From assembly GCA_017354895.1 (NCBI GenBank), contig CP071493.1, positions 3,720,001 through 3,784,000 on the forward strand: DNA of 64,000 bases, written 5' to 3'. The notes below the pieces were generated by a model that was given only the letters and a program-made list of their open reading frames with translations, did not search any database and had not been told where the DNA came from. Positions 1 to 10,516 of the stretch are shown piece by piece. This DNA comes from Podospora comata. Taxonomy: Eukaryota; Ascomycota; Sordariomycetes; Sordariales; Podosporaceae. The position numbers were made by a program, and so were the translations under genes. Position 1 is the stretch's first letter; each line of letters opens with the position of its first letter.

Positions 1-431
1 TACCTCCGCCCTCCTGCTCCTCCTCCACCACTGTGAGCATCCCTATTACCACCACCCTTATTCTTCCTAACAGCATTTCCAGAAACTGGCCCCAGCGGCC
101 TCGTCACAGCCACCCCCTGCCCCCTCGCCTTCCCCATCATTTCGAAAAGCCCCATCCCCGCCATCCCGTTCCTTTTGTCTTGATGATGGTCATGAACAAC
201 CCGGCCGGGAAAAGGCGTGTACGTATCCCGGGAATGGTGCCTCTGGGGATGCGTATGTTGGCGGGGTTTGTTGTAAGTAGTGTAATCCCACGACGCCGTC
301 GTGTGGGTTGCCGTCCAGGAGATTATGCAGATGACCAAGAGAAGATAAAAAGCCGGGAGGGAGAAGGGGTTTCCTCTCCGGCTTCGGGGGCGGGGGAGGG
401 GGAGGGTGTGTGGGAAGCGGCCTGGTGGCAT
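1..431 (-). CDS. Membrane-anchored or secreted protein, 5' part only
   Basis: An open frame runs from an ATG at 431 (context AAGATG) to the left edge, about 143 codons, so the C-terminus is outside the window. The first ~20 residues are Pro/Arg-rich. They are followed by a hydrophobic segment at about residues 24-38 (PAFYLLLVICIISW), then a His/Arg/Pro-rich stretch and a Gly-rich stretch near the edge. A basic N-terminus before one hydrophobic segment suggests a signal anchor or signal peptide with the rest outside the cytosol; this is inference. I do not recognise the family. The open frame over 430 bp and the good start context support coding, but low complexity weakens the case. An intron inside the visible part cannot be excluded. 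Confidence 0.5.
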   Translation of the reverse strand, partial: MPPGRFPHTLPLPRPRSRRGNPFSLPAFYLLLVICIISWTATHTTASWDYTTYNKPRQHTHPQRHHSRDTYTPFPGRVVHDHHQDKRNGMAGMGLFEMMGKARGQGVAVTRPLGPVSGNAVRKNKGGGNRDAHSGGGGAGGRR

Positions 432-1069
432 CTTGCTTCTTACTCTTGGATGAGAAATAACAACAACAAAGTGTGGGAAATAAAATAAGAATGATTTCAG
501 ACCTGGAAAGGAAAAAAAAAAATGAACCCTGACGAAATTGTAAAAGGAAATCAGTTGCTTTGCTCCCCATCCACCCCCCTAAGTCTAGAATATATGTACA
601 AGATGAAAAAGAAAATAAACACCACCGTGAAGAGGAAAAACAATGGGACCAAATACCCTTCCGTCGCTGCGAACACACAACAGCTGTGATGAGTAAAACT
701 CTCAGACCGACCGCACAGGAGTTGCTCTCTGATCTGATCTGCTCTGCTCGCTCTGCTCTGCTTACGCTCAACAAATCATCCGTCCGTCCGTCCGTCCCTG
801 CGGCCATCTCCATGCCATGCCAGGACGACGGACGAACTGGCCAAAAAAAAATTAAAAAAAAATTCAAGACGACCTAGCGCTGTCAATGCTTTCCTCTCAT
901 GTACGTCGACATCAGACACCCGTTGAGTTCCCCTGACAGCAGCATAGTCTAAACTCGAGCTGCGTTATGCATCTACAGCCAACCCAGCTCAGCCCAGCCC
1001 AGCCCAGCCACTCAACCGCCCCCATTCCTCGACCCACCTTCCGAAAAGGGAAAGAATCTACTCCCCGAC

Positions 1070-1071
<2 letters not shown>

Positions 1072-1102
<31 letters not shown>
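1072..1102. repeat. (AC)n microsatellite
   Basis: An uninterrupted AC dinucleotide run of about 31 bases on the + strand, in the intergenic region. Confidence 0.97.
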
Positions 1103-1103
<1 letters not shown>

Positions 1104-1444
1104 CACGACCTCACGTCACGTCACGTCCAAGTTTTGCAGCTTCTGTCACAATCACGTTCAGCAACCATATGTTTGATTTCTTCCAAATTCCCAAACAATA
1201 TCCACACAATCCTCCCATAACCGATATTCATACTACCGCATTATCAACAACAATGGCCTGAAAGCCCCCCCCCCCAAGCGTTTTCCCTCTCTCCCTCACA
1301 GCACGCAAGAACAAAAGACAGAAAATCAAACACCAACTTGTATCTTGGTGGGTATCAAACCATCCAACTCAGCAACACAACCAAACAAAAAACACCCACG
1401 CAAACAAAAAAAAACAATCTTTTCCCACATGTGCACGTTCAAAA

Positions 1445-1486
1445 TATGTGTGCGTATGTGTGTATGTGTGTGTATGTGTGTGTGTA

Positions 1487-1526
<40 letters not shown>

Positions 1527-1567
1527 TGTATGTGTGTGTATGTGTGTGTATGTCTGTGTGTGTATGT
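1445..1567. repeat. (TG)n / TATG microsatellite
   Basis: About 120 bases of TG repeats interrupted by TATG and TCTG units. The pure core is at 1491-1519. It is reverse-complementary to the AC tract 390 bp away. Confidence 0.97.
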
Positions 1568-2031
1568 TGAAACCTTCATTAAGCAATACAATTCGCCAGT
1601 CCCAAGTTGAGGACCAGAAACAAAAAAAAAAGCGCAGGCCTTCTTCCCCTCCATCTAATAATAAAACATAAAATCCAAATCCTACAGACCCTTCCATGAA
1701 AAATTAAACAGCCGAATTTATATTCCCACCTTTGCCTCAGCAGCCCCTTCCAAAAACGCCCAAACAATGTATAACTTATAAATAATGTGTAAAAGAATCA
1801 AATGCTCGGATGAATGCCCAAAACCCCCTGGCCCCAAAAGCGAGGCTTTATATACGTTGAAATATCTGTGCCCCAAAAAAAACCAGAAAAAAACTTTTGC
1901 GGCTTGATAATAAAACAAAAAATGCTCAAGAAAAGAAGAACAAAAGTCGCTAAATGCTGATATGGAACAAGAAAAAAAAAGAACATCTCTCGAAAATGTG
2001 TGCTGTCTATGCACGTATGTGTTTGTGTTGA

Positions 2032-2057
2032 TGGTGGTGGTGGTGGTGGTGGTGGTG
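2032..2057. repeat. (GGT)n trinucleotide repeat
   Basis: About eight GGT units just beyond the 3' end of the DUF1765 gene. Confidence 0.95.
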
Positions 2058-2207
2058 TAAATGGGGTGAATGATCGGAAGAACGTCATGTTATGGTGTGG
2101 TATTGTAGAATGGTTCAAAAAGCGGTTCAGTGCCTCGAGCCGCAATCAGTCGGATGCCGGTACAAAGCTGCCCATCTCCAGTCGCCAGACTTGTGCGGAC
2201 GAGGCGA

Positions 2208-5200
2208 CTAACCCCGCTGCCGCATCCCGAGTCCATCGACCCCAAGAATAGGAATCTCAACCTCGGCCAACCCGAGCACGCCCTCGTCCCGGCGGCGGTC
2301 CACAAAGCTGTTGCATTCGTTGATGACGATCGCCCACTCGGCGAGGGCTCGGCCTGTGTACACAGCCCCTGAGGCATAAGGGCCGAGGGGCTTCTCGGCA
2401 CGAATTGCTGGCGCGGGCGGCCGAGCCATCCTGATCATGTCAACCGAAGGACCACGTTCGTAGCCGTCAAAGCTCATGTGACGAAGGGGAGACGGCCTGT
2501 TGTATCTCTCATCCTCACTGTCCGAGGCAACCGCCGTGACGTTGATGCTGAGGGAGTACCGGCGTTTGGAGCTCTCCATCGACTTTCGTGGTGTATCCTC
2601 CACTATGGACAATGGCCGAGCATTGCGAGCCTCACTGATAAGACCGGTTTGCAAAGCACCGCTCACACGCCTAGTGTCGGGTGGCAGGCCGGGAGAAACG
2701 GGAGGCGGGCTGTCGCTGCGATAGACAAGGCTGCCGTTCTGAAAGTTACCCACGTCGTTGATCGCCGCCGAGCGAGCGCTGACTCTCGCCTGAGCAGGCG
2801 CAGGGAGTCGAGGGCGGGTCAGAATCCGGTCTCTTGTAGGACCGAGTGGCATTGGCTGCCCCCCTGGTCCAGTTTGCCATGTGAGTGCAAAGCGAAAGAC
2901 ATAGGTGGTGGCCTCGTAAACGGGCGCAGAACCTGTAGTAGATATGGAGTCGGTAGACAAGGTGGCATGGTGGCCAGGTCTCTTTGGCGGCGGCGGAGGT
3001 CCCTGGCGAGGTCCCATCCGCGCAGCAGCTGTCTCGCGGCGAGCTTGTTCCAGCTCCTCGTCCCAAGCGCGCTTGGGATCCACGGCCCGACCATTTTGCG
3101 AGCTGAATGGCAGTACCTTGCCCAACATTGACAGCCGCTTCTTGAAGGATGACACATCCCCATCATCCTTGATGCCACCAACGGTATCTCCGCCGTTGAT
3201 CCCGAACGTACCAGCATAATCCACGAGCTGGTCTGACCCTGGGAAGGAGCTAGAAAACGAGTCGAAGCCGAGCTTCATGGACGGCTGTGGCGGCTGCACC
3301 TCGGTTCGAATGATCAAGAACCGCTTGCCAGGCGTCGGATGAGCAGGGGCCGTAGAAGGCTGGACCTTGCCCCTCATGTCGGCATCAGCCTTGAGCCAAA
3401 GGTAATGAGCCCAAAGAGTCTTGAGCCGCTGCGACACAGTCAGGAATATTTTGCTGCAGAGTCCCGTTAGTCACCTGTTGCAACGCTTGGATGGCTATCT
3501 TCTTACTTGTTGACCTCACTGGCGCTGCCCGAGTCCCTGCAGATCCGCCAGCAGAGCAGGCGCATGTAGTAAGCACGAACCATGGGGCACCAATGGTTGA
3601 AGAATTTGGCAAAGAACTCCTCCGTCAACAGCCACTCCGTGCACAAGGCCTCCTTGCGCGCCGGATCAGAAGCGATGGCGTCCCACACCGAGTAGAGGAA
3701 AGAGAGGACCCTAATCTCGGACATGGTGTTGTTGGACTCGGCCATCATCTTGCCCACCTCAAGCCAGAAAGGCCAGTCAATGTAGTCGACAAAGGGGGCG
3801 GTGCTGCCAAATTCCAGGTACCGCGGCTGGCCAATCTCTTCGGCCGGGGATCCTGCAGGGCTGCCGTTCACCGTGTTCTGGAATGTATCCAGCGTGACCA
3901 GCATCTCCTCCAGAAAATCGCACAGCATGAAACACGAAGCTTGGTCGAATCGTGGTGTCCTCTTCGCTGCCGCCTTCGAGATGGCAGCAAAAACCTCGGC
4001 AAAGGTATGCTTAATCTCGTGATTCACTCCAACAGAGCCTTCTGAGAGCACATCCTTGAGCAGGACAATGAGCCGGTTTTCATCCATCCCTTTCAGAACA
4101 TTGCTGGGCACAGAGATGCCGGTCAAAGTAGCATCCGCGCCGTGAATGCTGTCAGAAATCGGAGGGCCCAGCATGGCATCGATCGAGGCCTGTCGGTGAA
4201 TGGTGCTATCCAACACCGACAAGATTTGAGCGTGGACCAGGACAAAGGCAGGTGACCGCGCCTTTTCGACCAGCGGGAGTCCCTCAAAAACAAACTGCTC
4301 AGAAAGCACGTGGAAGTACTTGCAAAAGATGAAAAACAGATCCGTCTCACCACCACGCCATCTCGACACCCAAGGGCCGTGCCAGGGGATCTTGGCTGGC
4401 ATCAGCGGCAGCTTAGCCGCAAGCCGCAGCTTGTCGCCCAGTGTCTTGACAGACGACCATCCCAGCTTGTGCAGATGCTCGGGGTAGAGCGCGACAATAT
4501 CCTCGCTCTCGCCCTTGCTCCGCCTCGGCAGACCAAACTCATCGGCGACTCTTCGCAAAATGTCGGCATTCAAACCCCAAAGCCGCACCAGAACATCAGC
4601 GACACCGGGCACGAAGAAGAACGCATAAGCACACGCCTTGCCGCACCAGTTGACTAAGCTCAGAGGGGCGTGCCGGAGAGACATTTTCTCCACCACCAGC
4701 GCCATCTGTGTCGTCAAGTTGTTGACAAACATGGTCCGTACATTGTGCTCGGCCGGCTCGGTCAACAGCGAGTCCACATCGCTGCCAACGGTGGACGATG
4801 TGTTTGACCTCGCTCGGACCTTCTCTTCGGGAGACCGCTCAGCCAAAGGCTGAAACTGGCTGGTACACGTCCTCCACTCTGGCCGCATCATGATCATGGT
4901 GGCCGCCTCGAGCAGAGTTGGCCTGTCGACACCAGCAACCGGCTGCAATACTGGAAACTGGACGCCAAGCGCAGCGATGCCTGGAGCAAGCCCGTATCCT
5001 CCCGCCAACAGCCTCGAATGCCCGGCATCCAGCATCGACAAGAGGCCATTCCACCACTTGTTCAAAACTGTGGCTCGCCGGTCAAAATCCTCGGAACTCA
5101 ACACCGATCTGCTCGAATTGGAAGGGTGGTGCGAGGTACTTTTCAAGAATGGCATCAGCACACCTCGCACAACGTCCATTCGCGCCGAGGTGGTAGGTCT

Positions 5201-6604
5201 CGCCGCGAACCGGGCAAACTCGCCATCTAGCGTTCGGAAGGTGCCCCAAAGAGGGTCACGGGATGTCGGATGTGGCATGGTGATGTTGGTGTCTGCTGTG
5301 CCCTGGGAAGCAATTTCGGAAGAGGCGCTGGTTGTCGCAGTGGTTTCCGTGTCCAGATCCGACTCTAGTGACGAAGTCCGGTGGGAAGAGCTGCGAGATG
5401 GTGCTGCTTCGACATGGGCAAAAGCATTGTTGGTGGCAAGAGCAGCAGATCTGGGGAGGTTCGACGGGGCAAGGGTGGTTTTGGCCGGGACAGGCTTGAC
5501 GCTGTGCGCGGCTGTCGCAGCACTGGCGGAATCAGAGTCATTTGATTCGGAACTCTTGACAGAAGATGGGGCGGGAAGCGAGAGTGGGGACAATGTTCTA
5601 GAAAACACACTTTGAGGTTTTTGTTTTATCCTCGTCAGATACACACTGGCACGGCTGAAGACGCGGCTTGTACTGTTGCTGCTGCTGCTGCTCTGTGGCT
5701 CGGCGGAAGCGTCCTGAGAAGAATCACAATCCGAACGTGCGCGGGTTCGCAGCGTCAACCTAGACTTGACAGGCGATTTTTTCCTTTCTGTGGAAGGTTC
5801 GCGGGTCTCATGTCGAAGCCGTTCTGGGGTCGTTGGCGGTGAAGGTGATCGTGACTTTGTCATCCAAGACTTTTTCGCAAAATCGGCAAAGGACTCGACC
5901 GTCCTCGACCTTTCAAGCTGGCTGTCCTCCACCAGATTGTCGGTCGACACAGTCACATTGTTCTTGGTCACCCGTTGGCACAGCTCATGGGTTGCCGGCA
6001 CGTTGGGGGTCGACTTTGAGCTCGGCAGCCACGACAGCGGCCGGTCAATCATTGATTTGCTCCGGCTACGGCCGTGCTTCTCGGCACGCGGAGCAGCAGC
6101 CACGGTGGGCGCGGTGCTGGTGCTGTTACGGTGATAGGTGGTGGTGTCGATGTTTTTGGACGAGGTTCGGGGTGGTATGGGCTGCTTGGTGGGTTCGGCG
6201 CGAGCTTCAGTGGATGCGATGGGCAATAGCCTCGTCTCGGGAGCGGTAACGACAGTGGCGGTGGGCTTCACGGGGCAGATGGACAACGCTTCGATCTTAT
6301 CGCTGCAGAAACTGAAGGATCTCTTGAACTCGGGTGAAAATTCAAAATCGAACGAGGGAATGTCAAACGAGGGATCGGGCATGGGCAGGCTCGGAAGTTC
6401 CTTGTTGGTGTTGGCAGGCGGGCGCGAGGTAGCATCGGGCCTGGCGAGCTTGAGCGGGGTTTGTTCTTTGCTGCTACTCCTAGCAGGTGGTGGTGGTGTA
6501 GAATGTGAGTGTTGTGAACCTTGTGAGCGCTGTGAGCGGTGAAAAGGCAATGGCGTGCTGGTGTCCACAGCGGGCGCCCTCATGGTCAGTGTCGGACCAA
6601 CCAT
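2208..6604 (-). CDS. DUF1765 (UPF0592) family protein
   Basis: Two exons: 6604-3507 and 3453-2208. The 53-nt intron (3454-3506) has donor GTAAGA and acceptor CTGCAG, and joins EVN to KIFLTVSQRLKTLW. The product is 1447 residues. The N-terminal ~450 residues are Ser/Pro/Thr-rich and probably disordered. From about 460 to 1060 lies the conserved helical DUF1765 region, with phrases such as LVNWCGKACAYAFFFVPGV and WLTEEFFAKFFNHWCP. The C-terminal ~380 residues are again low complexity. The family is fungal; S. pombe members are called UPF0592 membrane proteins, with no established biochemical role. The ATG at 6604 is the first in frame; a second Met seven codons later is also possible. Confidence 0.88.
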
Positions 6605-9600
6605 TGCTCTGTCTCAAAACAAGCCGTCGACTCTGTGGATTGTAGTGGTTCGTCAACAGGGGTGGTGTGCCGTGTATGCCGGAGAAACCTGCTGGCAGCC
6701 CTCGCAGTAAGGGAATACTGCGACTCTGCTGCCTTCGATCTACCCCAATACCCTTCAAAACATGGTCCTTCTTCCAATCTTCCTCAGAGCTGATCAACGG
6801 TAACGGGGTGATGACGACGCTATGCGATTTTCGAGTGTCTCTCGGTCAGACAAAGAGCAGCGACGGCGATGTGTGGATGACGGGAATCCGAGCCTTGGCG
6901 GGTCGGGGCGAGCAGCTTGGACGTAACGAGAGCCGTAAACGTAAAGTCGTGGTGCAGGTGCAGGCGATTGTACAACAGCAGAAAGAAGAGAGTGAAAAAA
7001 TAAAATAAAAAAAACATAAAAATCACAGGCTGAGGATCGGCTGCGAGCGAGTGCGGGCAGGCCCCGGGCGGACAGGCGAGATCAGGGCAGACACGATTTA
7101 ATATCGAAGCTGCATTTGAACAAGCCGGGCTCAGCTTGACTCGCGACTCCACGACCTCCACGGTCCAGTGGAGATTGTCAGTCGCGCGCTCAACCAGGAC
7201 GGGAACTTGGCAGCTTGACAGGAGAGTGATGAAAATTGGGACGAGCAATGGGCCAGTGCGGCCAGCCTGGCGCCCACATATACCGTACTCGGGTGGCAGG
7301 CTGTTGACGTCGTCGATCTTGCAAGTTAGGAAAAGTACGTGCAGATGCGGCGGGATGGCCCCGGAACACCTCGTACGGGTAGTGTACTGAACCATTGACT
7401 TCCATTGTTGGTTGATGCTACCTCACTTCAAGATGTTCTCTCAAACAGCAAACTTGATCCAGAAACATTCAGCGGGAACACTGTGCCTGCGCTCGGATGG
7501 TTCAAGAAACACTCGAGACGAACAGGCGGTTTGAGTGAAGAAGAAGAAGATAGGACGGAGACGAGGCGGCCACACCGAGGCCACGGATACGGGGTGTGCT
7601 GTTCGCTAACGACGCCCCCGTGGCCCCCCGAAGAGGGGATGTTCCTGGAGGCTGCGCTAAGGAGGCTGGGCGACCGATCCGTTGCAGGAGACCGATGGAC
7701 CTGAGCTCCAGTCGTTCGCTGAGCGCTCACCATTTCTACAAAGTCAATTCGAGGTCACCGGTTGTGTTGTTTTATCACCCAATTATTCAGACTCCTGAAT
7801 CCAGAAGCATCTTTTTCCCCCAGAGCCGAGGAGGGGAACAAGGCTACCATGTACGGGCAGGTATGACAGTTTATGCCAAGGCATAAAGACCTCAGCGATG
7901 CTGGTCCAGCTGAACGAGTCGAGATGTTTGCTACCCCACCCCGAGCATGAACATCAGTCTGACACCACGCCTTACCATAATCGACGACCTTTATAATGCG
8001 CGGTGAAGAGTCTGTGAGAATTGTGTCGTTGAGGGCTGACAATCACAAGGTCACATCGATGCCACCGCCGGGAACCCGGCAGCTTTAATTGAGCGATGAC
8101 GAAAGGCAGGATCGGGGGCCGATCAAACAAAATCCGACAGCATGGGTCGGAAACAGATATGAACACCACGTCGTAGCCCGAATTGATGATTGATATTCCT
8201 TCTTCAACCAACATTCAACAGCATTCTCAACCGCCACGTGTGGAATCAGGGAAAACAAGCTCTTGCTAAAAGCCCAAAAACGGCCTCTAGAAACCCGGTC
8301 AAGAAGTTGACGATATAAAAAGGGGAATATTCAGCACGGCAGCTCCCGCAACCACTGAGAAGCTTCCACATTCTGAGACCTACATATGTATCACCAAGAC
8401 TAAGACTCTTTTGTAGGCAAGCAATTAAACGCGCGACGCGTCTGTAAAGTGCCTTGCACCTCTTTTTTGCTGCAAGAGATGCATCGACGTCACGCACCAC
8501 CCGCCACCTTTAGGTGTTTGACTGGCAGAGACTGGCCCCCAACCCTACATGAAAAGTCTCCGGTGGCAGCTCAGCCTAGAAGCACGATGTGCTGGTCGAC
8601 AGCCACGGTACTGGGTAGCTGAAAGTCATGCACCAGAGGTTACAGCGCGTCCAGTGTGTGCAGTGCAGAAGCGGTTGTGGTCATCCGTATATCGACCGCA
8701 TCGCTCGACTTCGGTTTTTGAAACCGCCTCTGCGCCGTGTTCTGGAGATTCGGGAGCTGTTGTTGACAATTAGCCATTTTAGTGTGGCCTTGTCGGGTGA
8801 AAAAAGGGGGCCAAGAAAGGGGTCTCGCGTCTCCAAAAGTCTCACCACAAGACAATTGAACTGCGCGCTCCCATCTTGAAGGTGTCTTCCTGACACGCTA
8901 ACCTTTTTACCAAGAGGTGTCCAGATGTTGACATCCACATTCGGGTAGCGCGCTCCTGCATTAGCCCTGCACATGCCACGCCGGCGGCAAAAAAAGATGA
9001 GAAGAGAAAAAAAGGAAAATCTCTTGGGGGTGTGCCCAGAAAAAGAAGCGAAGAGAAAAGAAACCAACACACCGCCGCCCTACCATTCACGATGGACCCT
9101 CACGATAGCGCCAAAGCCACAACCAGATCCTTGGGGTCATCTTTCCGCCCGTCCGCCTGATCATGACAGACCCCCCTAGCTCGATTATCGATACGATTAC
9201 CGAAAAATGTTACCTTGACATCTGGTCACCCATCACGGGCAAGTGAAAAAGAACTTGAGGCATAACGTCCTCATCTCGCTGGACACCGCATGAGCTGTAA
9301 GCGTAGAGTCCACGCCATCCTCAAAAAAATCCTCATGCAGGTTTCGGCTTGGGACTGCATCTCGTATACCTGACAACTTACCGCTCCTTTCATGTTGTGT
9401 TCCCGGGCCGTGCGTTCGGGCAACCAGCCCATCTTTCGTGGGGGGGGGAGGTGGTAGGTAGGTAGACCTATGTGCGCCCACATACCTACCTACCTAGCTA
9501 ATGTGAACACTCCAGGTGAGACAACCTGAAGCCAAAAAAAAAAAACAAAAAAAAAGCCATCATCATCAACATGAGACTGAAGATACGCGCGGCCGATCAT

Positions 9601-10516
9601 CACAATAAACAATAAAACCGGTAACGTCCAACGGAAAACTCGGAAGAAAACTTCACGGAAAGCAGCCATGTCTCAGGGTTTATTTTTCCTGGCTGAGGTA
9701 ACGGACTCCAACGATGGGGCGTCGTTTCACTTTTATATTACTCTCAGTCACTTTCCGTCGGGTCGTTCTTCACAAGGCTGTGTTAGACATCTCTCTTCAA
9801 CTTTGTGTAGCAGGGAATTTCTCCGAGGTCTGAAGGAGGTACGGAGACACTTCACACCTCGCCTAAACCTGAAAAAAACAAATGGCTATGCCCCCATCCC
9901 GTTGTAGGCAACTGCCCCTAACTGTCGACCAAGGGTGGTTTATCGGTCGTGCCGTTATTGAGTGAGATAAAAACGGGGGGGGGGGGCAACTGACTTTGTT
10001 AGAAGTAGGTACCCGGTTCTCGCCACTGCCAGGAGGCTAGAAAGCCGTTGGGAACAGCGGGCTACTATCAACGGACGAAAACGCTTTGACAGCCATGACA
10101 TTAGAAGAGCGCCAGAAGAAGACGGTGCCGGGAGCTAAAGTGGTAGTGGCACTCCGTGAAATAATTTTGATGGGTCGACAAGTTGGTCTGATAATGTAAA
10201 GGGAGTTAGTTTATGCCGTGGTTTGGAGCAGCAAAAAGACGCGGGTGACAGCGACATGCATGAAGGCTTCATGTGTGACATACAGAACATAATCATCTGT
10301 CTGAGAACATCCCTTCTTACACCGCGCTATGAAGAGATAAGAAACGTGGATAACGCAACTCAAAAGTCTCAAGAACTTGCATTGATGTAAAAGGAAAAAA
10401 GAGAGAAGAACTTTCCAAATTCTATACAAACAAACACCACCTCTATCAAAGTAAAACGCCCATCCATCTCTGCCCAACCTTCTCACAACCCAGAACCCCT
10501 AAGTCCATCCAGTTTC
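6605..10516. other. Gene-poor stretch of 3.9 kb
   Basis: Upstream of the DUF1765 gene and downstream of the CYP505 gene. Open frames are short, overlap on both strands, show no domain and mostly lack an ATG start. It holds G runs (about 9441-9450 and 9975-9986) and a TACC/GGTA hairpin. Upstream regulatory DNA or a non-coding transcript are possible, but I see no direct sign of either. Confidence 0.6.
9453..9494. repeat. Inverted repeat of GGTA units
   Basis: GGTAGGTAGGTA on the left faces TACCTACCTACC on the right. Inside is a second 6-bp stem (TATGTG/CACATA) around a CGCC loop. Confidence 0.8.

Larger units (their letters stand above)
432..2207. other. Intergenic, rich in simple repeats
   Basis: Upstream region of the left-edge gene and 3' flank of the DUF1765 gene. 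It holds CTCTG and CGTC short tandem repeats (about 735-800), an AC tract, a long TG-rich tract and a GGT tract, listed separately. Open frames here are driven by the repeats and show no domain. No other gene supported. Confidence 0.7.

Noticed and set aside
190-867. 225-codon minus-strand frame with Pro-rich and homopolymer-encoded segments
   Set aside because: A different minus-strand frame over 1-431 has a good ATG context, a membrane segment and no stop. This one reads through T-rich and C-rich runs.
6820-7395. 191-codon minus-strand frame upstream of the DUF1765 gene
   Set aside because: No domain and overlaps other frames; better read as promoter or 5' UTR.
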